Shown: positions 48,949 through 57,177 of the stretch, piece after piece
Numbering within the stretch: the stretch's first letter is position 1
Layout of the letters: every line of letters starts with the position of its first letter
Source of the DNA: DATBAX01 sp963762965
Lineage (GTDB): Bacteria; Acidobacteriota; Terriglobia; Terriglobales; Acidobacteriaceae
Assembly (NCBI GenBank): GCA_963762965.1
Contig: CAVXME010000001.1
Span: 682,001-746,000, forward strand
Length of the DNA stretch: 64,000 bases
Reading direction: 5' to 3'
Translations under genes and position numbers: made by a program
The notes under the pieces: model-generated
The model's database searches: none
What the model was told of the DNA's origin: nothing
The model's input: only the letters and a program-made list of their open reading frames with translations

Positions 48949-49981
48949 TTACAGATCGCTGTCTCCGTACGCCGAGGCCGGCAGCACCTGGTTCGATGTC
49001 GGACCCGGTACGGCATTGCCCTGCTCGTCGATCTTCATGCCAAGACTTAATCCCATGGTGCCGAGGATTTCCTTGATCTCGTTGAGCGACTTGCGGCCGA
49101 AGTTTTTCGTCTTCAGCATTTCGGCTTCAGTCTTTTGCACCAGTTCGCCGATGCTCTGAATATTTGCGTTCTTCAGGCAGTTGTAGCTGCGCACGGAAAG
49201 CTCGAGCTCTTCGACGGAGCGATTCAGGTTCTCGTTCTTGATCTCCGGCTTGCGCTCTTCACTCGAAGTGGAGGTCTCGATGTCCTCTTCAAAGTTGATG
49301 AAGATGTTCATGTGGTCCTTCAGCAGCTTCGCCGCCAGGCCGATGGAATCCGCCGGGGTGATGGAGCCGTTGGTCCAGACTTCGAGAGTGAGCTTGTCGT
49401 AGTCGGTGATCTGACCGAGACGGGCCGCTTCCACGGTGTAATTGCACTTGCGCACCGGCGAATGGACGGAATCGATGGGAATGAAGCCGATGCCCAGGTC
49501 TTCGTCGAAATTCTTGTCGGCGGAGACGTAGCCACGGCCGCGCTTGAGGCGCATTTCCATATCGAGCTTGCCGCCTTCGCTGACGGTGGCAATGTAAACG
49601 TCTTTGTCGAGAACCTCGACATCTCCGTCGGCCTCGATCATGCCCGAGGTGATGACGCCGGGCTGGTCGGCACGCAGATAGATGGCCTTGGGCGCGTCAC
49701 TGCTCAACTTGAACGGGAACTTGCTTCAGGTTGAGGATAATGTCGGTTGCGTCTTCGACCACGCCGGTGATGGACTGGAATTCATGCAGCACGCCTTCAA
49801 TCTTTACGGCGGTTACGGCAGCTCCCTCGATGGAGGAAAGCATTACGCGGCGAAGCGCGTTCCCGATGGTAGTGCCGAAGCCGCGTTCAAACGGCTGTGC
49901 CCAGAAAATTCCGTACTTGTCGGTTAAGGTTGAAGTGTCAACTGCGAGACGTTTCGGTTTTTGAAAGCCCTTCCAAAGCAT
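48949..49981 (-). CDS. rpoA: RNA polymerase alpha subunit, split by a frameshift in this sequence
   Basis: Two overlapping frames give one rpoA. 49981-49697 encodes MLWKGFQKPKRLAVDT through RGFGTTIGNALRRVML and ends I-I-L-N-L-K-Q-V-P-V-Q-V-E-Q-stop. 49707-48949 encodes K-L-S-S-D-A-P-K-A-I-Y-L-R-A and the rest, including the C-terminal domain RSVEELELSVRSYNCLKNANIQSIGELV and F-G-R-K-S-L-N-E-I. Removing one base at about 49714 joins them as N-L-K-Q-V-P-F-K-L-S-S-D, a normal alpha sequence of about 343 residues. rpoA is essential, so a sequencing or assembly error is the simplest cause. Confidence 0.95.
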
Positions 49982-50091
49982 TTGTTTCTCCTTCGGCCGT
50001 TTGGCTCAGTGCTGGCTCCCTGAAACGGTCCGGTTTCAGGTCAAGCGCCAGTACAGGCTGATCTGGCTCGAAATGGTGGACCGAAAAAACA

Positions 50092-50169
50092 GTCGTTGGT
50101 CGTTCGTCCTTGGTCGTTCGCCTGTAGGCAGTTGGTTTAACCAACGACCGAGGACGAACGACCAACGAC
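50092..50169. repeat. Heptad-array hairpin, family A (unit GTCGTTG)
   Basis: 50092-50122 and 50140-50169 are facing arrays of four GTCGTTG-type units. The element begins 4 nt after the rpsD stop and lies upstream of rpoA. Confidence 0.9.
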
Positions 50170-50173
50170 CGAT

Positions 50174-50803
50174 TTACTTGCTATACAACTCGACGATCAA
50201 CTGTTCATTGATCGGCAAGTTAATGTCTTCGCGTTTCGGCAAGGCCAAAACTTTGCCTTTGTAATTGTCGCGATCAATTTCCAGCCAGTTCGGCGCATTC
50301 TGGTGGCTGGCGAATTCCTTCGCCGGCTCGAGAATCGCCAACTTCAGGCTGCTGGCGCGAATGGCAATTTCCTCACCCACGCTTACCGGATAAGAAGGAA
50401 TGTTTACCTTCTTGCCGTTCACATGGATGTGTCCATGACGCACCAACTGGCGCGCCTGGCGGCGGGAAATGCCGAAGCCGAGACGATAGACCACGTTGTC
50501 CAAGCGGCGTTCCAGCGACTGCAAAAGAATTTCGCCGGTGACGCCCTTCGAGCGCGCGGCCTTCTCGAAGTAGTTGCGGAACTGGCTTTCCTGCGTGAAA
50601 TACATGCGCTTGGTCTTCTGCTTCTCGCGCAGTTGCAGGCCGTATCCCACGATTTTGGCTTTGCGATCTTTGCCGTGCTGGCCAGGGGCAAAGTTGCGCT
50701 TTTCGATGGCGCACTTATCGCTAAAACACTTGGTGCCTTTGAGGAACAGCTTCATGCCCTCGCGGCGGCAGAGACGACAGACGGGATCTGTATAACGTGC
50801 CAA
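50174..50803 (-). CDS. rpsD: 30S ribosomal protein S4
   Basis: A 209-residue primary 16S-binding protein and translational regulator of the alpha operon in E. coli. MARYTDPVCRLCRREGMKLFLKGTKC has the Cys-rich zinc form at the N-terminus, with C-x2-C and a further Cys pair. The S4 domain RRLDNVVYRLGFGISRRQARQLVRHGHIHVNGKKVNIPSYPV is intact. Full length. Confidence 0.97.
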   Translation of the reverse strand: MARYTDPVCRLCRREGMKLFLKGTKCFSDKCAIEKRNFAPGQHGKDRKAKIVGYGLQLREKQKTKRMYFTQESQFRNYFEKAARSKGVTGEILLQSLERRLDNVVYRLGFGISRRQARQLVRHGHIHVNGKKVNIPSYPVSVGEEIAIRASSLKLAILEPAKEFASHQNAPNWLEIDRDNYKGKVLALPKREDINLPINEQLIVELYSK

Positions 50804-50871
50804 TTTACTCTCCTCTATTAGATGACCGGTTTACAGGTATGGCTTCAACCCTTCTTCCCGGACAAAAATCA

Positions 50872-50953
50872 GTCGTTGGTCGTTCGTCATTGGTCGTTGG
50901 CTAAATCCTCGTTCCTCGCCTTTGCGAACGACGAACGACCAAGGACCAACGAC
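50872..50953. repeat. Heptad-array hairpin, family A (unit GTCGTTG)
   Basis: Arms 50872-50901 and 50924-50953, with units GTCGTTG, GTCGTTC, GTCATTG, GTCGTTG and complements. Starts 5 nt after the rpsK stop. The region from 50804 to 50871 shows nothing else. Confidence 0.9.
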
Positions 50954-50958
50954 GGTTC

Positions 50959-51393
50959 TTACACTCTTCGGCGTTTCGGCGGACGGCATCCGTTGTGCGG
51001 AATCGGCGTGGCGTCTTTGATGTTGCGCACTTCGATACCGGACGAGGCCAGGGCGCGGATCGCGGACTCGCGTCCGGAGCCGGGACCGCTTACTCGGACT
51101 TCCACGCTGCGGACACCGTGATCACGCGCCATGCTGGCGGCGTTCGATGCTGCCTGCTGCGCGGCAAACGGAGTGCCTTTACGCGATCCGCGGAAACCCA
51201 GCGAACCGGAACTCTTCCACGACAGGACATTGCCTGCCTGATCGGCAATGGTCACGATGGTGTTGTTGAAAGACGCCTGGATGTGAGCAATGCCGTGCGT
51301 CACATGCTTGCGTTCCTTCTTCTTGAACGTTTTCTTTTTGCCTTTTTTCTCCGGTGTTGCTGGAGCGCCGCCGGCTGCTACTGGTTTTGCCAT
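50959..51393 (-). CDS. rpsK: 30S ribosomal protein S11
   Basis: A 144-residue protein. HGIAHIQASFNNTIVTIADQAGNVLSWKSSGSLGFRGSRKGTPFAAQQAA and PGSGRESAIRALASSGIEV-x-N-I-K-D are the S11 core. An N-terminal Ala/Lys-rich extension of about 30 residues is present. GGA in the leader comes from the neighbouring repeat arm. Confidence 0.97.
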   Translation of the reverse strand: MAKPVAAGGAPATPEKKGKKKTFKKKERKHVTHGIAHIQASFNNTIVTIADQAGNVLSWKSSGSLGFRGSRKGTPFAAQQAASNAASMARDHGVRSVEVRVSGPGSGRESAIRALASSGIEVRNIKDATPIPHNGCRPPKRRRV

Positions 51394-51400
51394 GAATTCC

Positions 51401-51486
51401 GTCCTTGGTCGTTCGTCATTCGTCGTTGGCTAATGCTCGTCGGGCGGGGCGGTTAAGCCAACGACCAATGACGAACGACCAACGAC
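51401..51486. repeat. Heptad-array hairpin, family A (unit GTCGTTG)
   Basis: Arms 51401-51431 and 51456-51486. The element begins 3 nt after the rpsM stop and reaches to 8 nt before the rpsK start, so one arm overlies the position of the ribosome-binding site. Confidence 0.9.
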
Positions 51487-51489
51487 GTT

Positions 51490-51873
51490 TTATGCTTTCG
51501 TCGTCTTCTTCTTGGCCGTGACCGTACCTTTGCGCGGGCCCTTGCGGGTGCGAGCATTGGTGTGAGTGCGCTGTCCGCGGACCGGCAAGTTGCGGCGATG
51601 ACGATATCCGCGATAGGAACCGATTTCGATGAGGCGCTTGATGTTCATCGAAATTTCCTTGCGCAGATCGCCTTCGACCTGGCCTTCGGCCTCAATGACC
51701 TGGCGGATGCGGTTGACTTCGTCTTCTCCGAGGTCCTGGACTTTTTTCTGCGCTTCCACGTTCGCCTTGCCCAGAATGCGGGCAGCGCGCGGGTGACCGA
51801 TGCCGTAAATGTAAGTCAGCGCGATGTCCACATGCTTGTTACGCGGAAGATCGACGCCTGCAATACGTGCCAT
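51490..51873 (-). CDS. rpsM: 30S ribosomal protein S13
   Basis: A 127-residue protein at the 30S head. MARIAGVDLPRNKHVDIALTYIYGIGHPRAARIL and Y-R-G-Y-R-H-R-R-N-L-P-V-R-G-Q-R-T-H-T-N-A-R-T are standard. C-terminus Lys/Thr-rich. Full length. Confidence 0.97.
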   Translation of the reverse strand: MARIAGVDLPRNKHVDIALTYIYGIGHPRAARILGKANVEAQKKVQDLGEDEVNRIRQVIEAEGQVEGDLRKEISMNIKRLIEIGSYRGYRHRRNLPVRGQRTHTNARTRKGPRKGTVTAKKKTTKA

Positions 51874-51902
51874 AGTGCTCCTCTGTGTTTCGTCCTACTT
51901 AA

Positions 51903-52016
51903 TTAGCCTTGACGCTGTTTGTGTTTCGCAGTTTCGCAAATCACCCGAACTACACCCTTGCGGTGGATGACCTTGCACTTGTCGCAAATTTTCTTTACTG
52001 ATGCTCTGACTTTCAT
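51903..52016 (-). CDS. rpmJ: 50S ribosomal protein L36
   Basis: A 37-residue protein read from the ATG at 52016: MKVRASVKKICDKCKVIHRK, then G-V-V-R-V-I-C-E-T-A-K-H-K-Q-R-Q-G. It is the zinc-binding (C+) form with C-x2-C, a third Cys and His. It lies between infA and rpsM as usual. Confidence 0.95.
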   Translation of the reverse strand: MKVRASVKKICDKCKVIHRKGVVRVICETAKHKQRQG

Positions 52017-52020
52017 AACC

Positions 52021-52045
52021 AGCTTTCAGCTGTCAGCCGTCAGCT
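52021..52045. repeat. Single heptad array, family B (unit AGCTGTC)
   Basis: AGCTTTC, AGCTGTC, AGCCGTC, AGCTAAA in the infA-rpmJ gap, no facing arm. It starts 4 nt before the rpmJ ATG on the upstream side. Confidence 0.7.
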
Positions 52046-52071
52046 AAATCTTGACGACCTTACGACAGCAC

Positions 52072-52290
52072 TTATTTGTAGCGATAAACGATTCGTCCGC
52101 GATTCAGGTCGTAGGGAGAAAGCTCCACTGCGACTTTGTCTCCCGGAAGAATGCGGATAAAGTTCTTGCGCATTTTGCCGGAAACGTGCGCCAGTACCTG
52201 GTGCTTATTTTCCAGTTCCACCTTGAACATGGCGTTGGGCAACGGTTCCAGCACCGTCGCCATGACCTCAATCGCGTCTTCTTTACTCAA
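52072..52290 (-). CDS. infA: Translation initiation factor IF-1
   Basis: A 72-residue OB-fold protein that occupies the A site of the 30S subunit during initiation. MSKEDAIEVMATVLEPLPNAMFKVELENKH and GKMRKNFIRILPGDKVAVELSPYDLNRGRIVYRYK are standard. Located between map and rpmJ. Confidence 0.97.
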   Translation of the reverse strand: MSKEDAIEVMATVLEPLPNAMFKVELENKHQVLAHVSGKMRKNFIRILPGDKVAVELSPYDLNRGRIVYRYK

Positions 52291-52305
52291 ATGACTCCTA
52301 AAAGA

Positions 52306-52386
52306 AGCTTCTAGCTTCTAGCTCTTAGCTTCCAATACTTCGCCGCCTGTTTTTCGACTCCGCTAGGAGCTAGCAGCTAGAAGCTT
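52306..52386. repeat. Heptad-array hairpin, family C (unit AGCTTCT)
   Basis: AGCTTCT, AGCTTCT, AGCTCTT, AGCTTCC at 52306-52333 face complements at 52362-52386 (AGCTTCT, AGCTGCT, AGCTCCT). The outer part of the right arm abuts the TAG stop of map at 52388. Confidence 0.87.
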
Positions 52387-52387
52387 T

Positions 52388-53140
52388 CTACTGCGTCAAA
52401 ATCATCGGGCCGTCCTTCGTGACTGCCACGCAATGCTCGAAGTGGGCGCTGAAGCTGCCGTCGGCTGTGACGGCGGTCCACTTGTCATCTAATACTCGCG
52501 TGCCTGGCTTGCCGAAGTTCACCATGGGCTCGATGGCCAGCACCATGCCTTCCCGAAGCCTGGTTCCGTGCCCGCGTGCTCCGTAGTTGGGGACTTGCGG
52601 CTCTTCGTGCAACTTCGTTCCGATGCCGTGTCCTACAAATTCCCGTACTACGCTGAAGCCGTTGGCTTCCACAAATTCCTGAACCGCTGCGCCCACGTCG
52701 CCGACTGCGTTCCCGATCAGCACCTGCTGGATGCCTTTGTAAAGCGACGCTTCTGTGACTTCCAGCAGCTTGTGCAGTTCCGGTGTTACCGAAGCTCCCA
52801 CAGCCACTGTGATCGCAGCGTCCCCGTAATAACCGTCCAGCACGACTCCGCAATCGATGGAAACGATGTCCCCTTCTTTCAGCACCCGCTTTTCTGAAGG
52901 GATGCCGTGGACAATTTCCTCATTGATCGAGGTGCAGAGCACGCAGGGGTAATCGTAATAGCCCTTGAACGCGGCCCGCGCGCCCAACTCTTTCATCTTC
53001 GCCTCGGCGGCGCGCTCCAGATCCATGGTAGTGGCCCCGGGCTTCACCAGAGTGCGCAGATGGTCAAGCACTTCGCGGACGATGCGGCCGCTGCGCCGCA
53101 TTTTTTCGATCTCCGCCGCTGATTTGCAAACAATCGCCAT
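52388..53140 (-). CDS. map: Methionine aminopeptidase, type I
   Basis: A 250-residue cytoplasmic metallopeptidase that removes the initiator Met. The five metal ligands are in S-I-D-C-G-V-V-L-D-G-Y-Y-G-D-A (two Asp), F-V-G-H-G-I-G (His), A-I-E-P-M-V (Glu) and the final H-F-E-H-C-V-A-V (Glu). The start follows the adk stop by 3 nt. Full length. Confidence 0.97.
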   Translation of the reverse strand: MAIVCKSAAEIEKMRRSGRIVREVLDHLRTLVKPGATTMDLERAAEAKMKELGARAAFKGYYDYPCVLCTSINEEIVHGIPSEKRVLKEGDIVSIDCGVVLDGYYGDAAITVAVGASVTPELHKLLEVTEASLYKGIQQVLIGNAVGDVGAAVQEFVEANGFSVVREFVGHGIGTKLHEEPQVPNYGARGHGTRLREGMVLAIEPMVNFGKPGTRVLDDKWTAVTADGSFSAHFEHCVAVTKDGPMILTQ

Positions 53141-53143
53141 GCC

Positions 53144-53866
53144 CTAGCAGCCTTCCGCCGCCGCGGCGGAGGCGTGACTCTCAATTTCCCGGAAAATCTG
53201 TTCGGTCACTTTTTCCACTGGCTGATCGCCATTCACCGAAACCAGCCGCCCTTTTTGCTGGTAATACTCCGCCACCGGCTTGGTCTGCCGGTCGTAGGTA
53301 GCCAGGCGTTCCTCGATCACTTCGGTGCGATCATCATCGCGAATGATCAGCGGGGAACCGTCGATATCACAGATATCCGCGACGCGAGGGGGCTGGAAAT
53401 AGACGTTATAGATGTGTCCGTTAGCGACACAAGTCCTACGTCCGGTAAGCCGCAGCTTGAATTGATTATAGTCCACGTCAATGCGGATCACAATCGGCAA
53501 CCAGTTGCAGCGTTTCGAGTTGTCAATGAACTGATACTTCAAAAATCCGTCCAGCCAGGACGCCTGCTTGGCGGTGCGAGGAAAACCGTCGAGTATAAAC
53601 CCGTGCTCGCAATCCGGCTCGCGCAGCCGCCAGGCCACCATGTCACAAACCAGGTTATCGGGTACCAACTGGCCCAGTGCCATGTTGGCTTTAGCGACGA
53701 TACCCAGTTCGGTGCCGCGCTGTACATTTTCCCGCAACAGGTCCCCGGTGGACACCTGTGGAACGTGAAAACGCTCCGTAATCCGCTTGGACTGAGTGCC
53801 TTTACCGGCCCCCGGCGCTCCCAGCAGCACGATCGGCCCGATGTTGCGCAACACTTCCTCTGCCAT
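53144..53866 (-). CDS. adk: Adenylate kinase
   Basis: A 240-residue nucleotide kinase (AMP + ATP to 2 ADP). P-loop GAPGAGKGTQS, then F-H-V-P-Q-V-S-T-G-D-L-L-R and G-F-I-L-D-G-F-P-R-T. The LID is of the long form. Instead of four Cys it reads C-V-A-N near its start and C-D-I-D at its end, so two of the usual zinc-binding Cys are Asn and Asp. The ATG at 53866 is the real start; ten further codons are possible. C-terminus ends in Ala/Glu. Lies between secY and map. Confidence 0.95.
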   Translation of the reverse strand: MAEEVLRNIGPIVLLGAPGAGKGTQSKRITERFHVPQVSTGDLLRENVQRGTELGIVAKANMALGQLVPDNLVCDMVAWRLREPDCEHGFILDGFPRTAKQASWLDGFLKYQFIDNSKRCNWLPIVIRIDVDYNQFKLRLTGRRTCVANGHIYNVYFQPPRVADICDIDGSPLIIRDDDRTEVIEERLATYDRQTKPVAEYYQQKGRLVSVNGDQPVEKVTEQIFREIESHASAAAAEGC

Positions 53867-53960
53867 CGAACTGGCCCCAGTCAGTCCCCGATCCAATCTT
53901 ACCGCCGAGTCTCATGCCAAACACAAAATGCGTTCAAGTCTTTACTTCTTACCAGACTTC

Positions 53961-55358
53961 CTACCAGGTACGGCGACCGCGGATTCTTCCGCTGCGCGGA
54001 GTGAATCCGTCATAGTGGCGCATGATGAGTTGCGCTTCAATCTGGGTCACCGTGTCCATGGCCACACCGACCACAATCAGCAGCGAGGTGCCTCCGAAAT
54101 AAAACGTCACACCCAGACCATTGGTTATCCAAGTTGGCAGGCGGTCAAAAAAGCTTCCCACTGGTCCCCACAAATGGTTTAGATGGATTCCCGCGATCAT
54201 CCACTCGGGAATGAACGAGATGAGAATCAGGTACAACGCTCCCACCAGAGTGATGCGCGTCAGGATCTCGTTGATGTGGTCCGCCGTACGTTTGCCGGGA
54301 CGAATGCCAGGAACGAAACCACCATACTTGCGCATATTGTCGGCAACCTCGTTGGGGTTGAAGACGATCGACACGTAGAAGTAGGCGAAGAAAATGATGC
54401 CCACGGCATAGAGGACCGTATAGAGCGGCTCACCCCAGCCCAAGTTATGGATCACCGCGGTTACCCAACTGAAATACCGGCTGTTGGCCAGGCCCTGACC
54501 AAGCATTTGCGGCAAAGTCAAAATTGAGGAAGCGAAGATGACCGGCATCACGCCGCCCGCGTTCACTCGTAGAGGCAGATGCGTGGACTGGCCGCCCATG
54601 ACTTTGCGTCCCACTACGCGCTTGGCGTATTGCACGGGAATTCTTCGTTCACTGCGCTCCACATATACGATAAACGCCACCACCAGGACCATTAATGCGA
54701 TCAGCATGATCACGGCCGGTACGGTGAAAACGCCCCAGGCGCCCTGCCTGACCTTTTCAATCAGCTCCAGCACGCCGCGCGGCAAGCCAGCAACGATGCC
54801 GGCAAAGATCAGCAACGACATGCCATTGCCCACACCGCGCTCGGTAATTTGCTCACCCAGCCACATAATGAAGGCGCTGCCGGTGGTCAGGGTCAGCATG
54901 GTCAAGAGAATGAAATGCGGGCCGGGATCAATCACGAAACCACCACCGCCACGCTGCAAGCTGATGGCAATCCCGAAGGACTGCACCGCGCTCAAAATAA
55001 CCGTCAGGTAGCGCGTCCAAGTGGTAATTTTCTTGCGGCCCAGTTCGCCTTCCTTCTGCAACTTGGCCAGCGGCTCATAGACCACGGTCAGCAATTGCAG
55101 AATGATGGAAGCGGTGATGTAGGGCATGATGCCCAAGGCAAAAATGGTAAGACGGCGAAGCTGGCCGCCGGTAAACATGTCCGCGAGGCCGAGAAAGCTG
55201 CCCCGGTTGGCCTCGAAATACTGCTGCAACTTGTCGGCGTTCACGCCCGGCGTAGGAATGTGACCACCCAGGCGGTACACGGCCAACAGCCCAAGCGTGA
55301 ACAGAATGCGCTTGCGAAGGTCCGGGATGCGGAAAATGTTGGCCAGTTTGTCGAACAT
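53961..55358 (-). CDS. secY: Protein translocase subunit SecY
   Basis: A 465-residue inner-membrane protein with ten helices; forms the SecYEG channel. M-F-D-K-L-A-N-I-F-R-I-P-D-L-R-K-R-I-L-F-T at the start, G-I-M-P-Y-I-T-A-S-I, K-Y-G-G-F-V-P-G-I-R-P-G-K-R-T and the C-terminal signature are present. The gap to rplO is only 4 nt. Confidence 0.97.
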   Translation of the reverse strand: MFDKLANIFRIPDLRKRILFTLGLLAVYRLGGHIPTPGVNADKLQQYFEANRGSFLGLADMFTGGQLRRLTIFALGIMPYITASIILQLLTVVYEPLAKLQKEGELGRKKITTWTRYLTVILSAVQSFGIAISLQRGGGGFVIDPGPHFILLTMLTLTTGSAFIMWLGEQITERGVGNGMSLLIFAGIVAGLPRGVLELIEKVRQGAWGVFTVPAVIMLIALMVLVVAFIVYVERSERRIPVQYAKRVVGRKVMGGQSTHLPLRVNAGGVMPVIFASSILTLPQMLGQGLANSRYFSWVTAVIHNLGWGEPLYTVLYAVGIIFFAYFYVSIVFNPNEVADNMRKYGGFVPGIRPGKRTADHINEILTRITLVGALYLILISFIPEWMIAGIHLNHLWGPVGSFFDRLPTWITNGLGVTFYFGGTSLLIVVGVAMDTVTQIEAQLIMRHYDGFTPRSGRIRGRRTW

Positions 55359-55362
55359 TGAA

Positions 55363-55797
55363 CTACAGGACCTCGAATTTGCCGCCGGCCTTGGTGATTT
55401 TTTCCTGGGCCGACTTGGAAAATTTGTGGGCGTGGACGGTGAGCGCGACCGAGAGTTCCCCGGTACCCAAAATCTTGACCGGATGCTTGGTGCTGATCAC
55501 GCCGGCCTTGCGCAACACGTCAGGATTGATGGTGGTCTCGCCGAGCAGCACCAGCTTGTCCAGGTTCACGATGTTAAATTCCTTGCGGAAAATGTTGGTG
55601 AATCCGCGCTTGGGCATGCGGCGATGCAGCGGCATCTGGCCGCCTTCAAAACCACGCATCATGCGCGAACCACTGCGCGAGCGTTGCCCTTTGTGTCCGC
55701 GGGCGGAGGTCTTGCCCATGCCCGAACCCATACCGCGGCCCACGCGCTTCTTGTTCTCCGCTGCCTTTTTCGGTGCCCGAATGTTTGAAAGATTCAT
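55363..55797 (-). CDS. rplO: 50S ribosomal protein L15
   Basis: A 144-residue 23S-binding protein. MNLSNIRAPKKAAENKKRVG, R-G-M-G-S-G-M-G-K-T-S-A-R-G-H-K-G-Q-R-S-R-S-G and GFEGGQMPLHRRMPKRGF are standard. The ATG follows the family B hairpin by 4 nt. Confidence 0.96.
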   Translation of the reverse strand: MNLSNIRAPKKAAENKKRVGRGMGSGMGKTSARGHKGQRSRSGSRMMRGFEGGQMPLHRRMPKRGFTNIFRKEFNIVNLDKLVLLGETTINPDVLRKAGVISTKHPVKILGTGELSVALTVHAHKFSKSAQEKITKAGGKFEVL

Positions 55798-55801
55798 AAT
55801 T

Positions 55802-55880
55802 AGCTGTCAGCTTTCAGCCTTCAGCTGTCAGCCTTACAGCCCCGTTTTAGCTGAGGGCTGATAGCTGAAAGCTGATAGCT
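55802..55880. repeat. Heptad-array hairpin, family B (unit AGCTTTC)
   Basis: Arms 55802-55833 (AGCTGTC, AGCTTTC, AGCCTTC, AGCTGTC) and 55849-55880 (complement AGCTATC, AGCTTTC, AGCTATC, AGCCCTC). The element fills the gap between the rpmD stop (55882) and the rplO start (55797). Confidence 0.9.
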
Positions 55881-55881
55881 C

Positions 55882-56085
55882 TTATTGCACGATCTCCACC
55901 AGATGCGGGACCTTGGCCACCATGCCGCGGATGGCCGCATTGTCCGGACGCTCAATCACCTGGTTCAGCCGGGTAAATCCCAGGCCTTTGACCACCAATT
56001 TTTGTTTTACCGGGGCGCAAATCGCCGACCGCACCCACTTGAGGTGAAGTTTGCCGCCGGACTTTATCGCTGTCTTCGCCATCAT
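55882..56085 (-). CDS. rpmD: 50S ribosomal protein L30
   Basis: A 67-residue protein: K-L-H-L-K-W-V-R-S-A-I-C-A-P-V-K-Q-K-L-V-V-K-G-L-G-F-T-R-L-N-Q, then DNAAIRGMVAKVPHLVEIV. The usual start is Met-Ala-Lys; the first Met here may be skipped. AGGAG precedes it. Confidence 0.95.
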   Translation of the reverse strand: MMAKTAIKSGGKLHLKWVRSAICAPVKQKLVVKGLGFTRLNQVIERPDNAAIRGMVAKVPHLVEIVQ

Positions 56086-56104
56086 TCCAGACTCCTAATT
56101 CCTC

Positions 56105-56614
56105 TTAAAGCTCTTCCACCAATTTGCCGCGCATTGAGGCCACGGATTCCTTGTTTTTCAATCTCTTCAACGCATCGAATGTTGCTTTGATCACGTTGTG
56201 GGGATTGGTCGTCCCAATCGATTTCGTGAGCACATTCTGAATGCCCACTGAATTCATCACGGCTCGAACTGCACCGCCCGCGATCACGCCGGTACCTTCA
56301 GGGGCCGGCTTCAGCAGCACTCTGCCCGCGCCGTAGTGTCCCAGTGAAAGATGCGGAATCGAAGTCTGCGTGAGATTGACCTTCATCAGATTCTTTTTCG
56401 CCGATTCAATTCCCTTGCGGATCGCCTGGGGAACTTCTTTGGCCTTGCCCGAGCCGTATCCGACGACGCCCGCGGCGGGATCGCCGACCACGACGAGCGC
56501 GGCAAACGACATGTTCTTGCCGCCTTTGACCACCTTGGTCACGCGGTTAATGGCCACTACCTGGTCTTTCAACTGGTAGGAATTCGCATCGAGCTTTTTG
56601 ATTACTGTTGGCAT
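56105..56614 (-). CDS. rpsE: 30S ribosomal protein S5
   Basis: A 169-residue protein. VVAINRVTKVVKGGKNMSFAALVVVGDPAAGVVGYGSGKAKEVPQAIRKG and RVLLKPAPEGTGVIAGGAVRAVMNSVGIQNVLTKSIGTTNPHNVIKATFDAL are the hallmarks. Full length. Confidence 0.97.
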   Translation of the reverse strand: MPTVIKKLDANSYQLKDQVVAINRVTKVVKGGKNMSFAALVVVGDPAAGVVGYGSGKAKEVPQAIRKGIESAKKNLMKVNLTQTSIPHLSLGHYGAGRVLLKPAPEGTGVIAGGAVRAVMNSVGIQNVLTKSIGTTNPHNVIKATFDALKRLKNKESVASMRGKLVEEL

Positions 56615-56675
56615 TCTTTGAATCTCATTTCCAATTTGTAATTGGGCAAAATTGCCGATTACCTAGTCCGCTTGC

Positions 56676-56696
56676 TAGAACTCGATACTTAGAACT
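56676..56696. repeat. Short heptad run TAGAACT/CGATACT at the rplR end
   Basis: TAGAACT, CGATACT, TAGAACT in exact 7-nt steps across the rplR stop codon (56689). Only three units, so chance is not excluded. The rest of 56615-56688 is AT-richer without a facing arm. Confidence 0.45.
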
Positions 56697-57057
56697 CAAG
56701 GCCGGCTTCCCGCGCGGCGTCGGCCAGGGCCTTCACTCGTCCGTGATAAATGTAGCCGCCGCGATCGAAAACCACTTTCTTGATGCCCTTGGCTTTCGCC
56801 CGCTCCGCAATCACTTTGCCGACTTCCTTGGCTGCGGCAACGTTGCCACCGGTACGCTTCTGGCCCTTTTCGCCACCTTCAGCGGAGTTGGCAGAAACCA
56901 GAGTCGCACCCTGAAGATCGTCAACCACCTGAACATAGATATTGTTCAGCGAGCGATAGACATTCAAGCGCGGACGCTCCGCCGTGCCCTGCACCTTTTT
57001 GCGGATGCGCTTGTGCACGTGGCGCCGATTCGTGTTTTTCGATGAAATCGTAAGCAT
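56689..57057 (-). CDS. rplR: 50S ribosomal protein L18
   Basis: A 122-residue 5S rRNA-binding protein. RHVHKRIRKKVQGTAERPRLNVYRSLNNIYVQVVDD and the final R-A-K-A-K-G-I-K-K-V-V-F-D-R-G-G-Y-I-Y-H-G-R-V-K-A-L-A-D-A-A-R-E-A-G-L are standard. The last codons overlap a heptad run. Confidence 0.96.
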   Translation of the reverse strand: MLTISSKNTNRRHVHKRIRKKVQGTAERPRLNVYRSLNNIYVQVVDDLQGATLVSANSAEGGEKGQKRTGGNVAAAKEVGKVIAERAKAKGIKKVVFDRGGYIYHGRVKALADAAREAGLEF

Positions 57058-57064
57058 AAAACCC

Positions 57065-57174
57065 GTCCTTGGTCGTTCGTCCTTGGTCGTTGGCCAAACC
57101 TAAGAACTTCGACTTCTAACAAATTTTCTACGCCGAGAGTGTTGGCCAACGACGACCGGCCAACGACCCACGAC
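57065..57174. repeat. Heptad-array hairpin, family A (unit GTCGTTG)
   Basis: Arms 57065-57095 and 57144-57174. It begins 3 nt after the rplF stop and ends 8 nt before the rplR start, filling the gap. Loop of 48 nt. Confidence 0.88.
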
Positions 57175-57177
57175 GGT

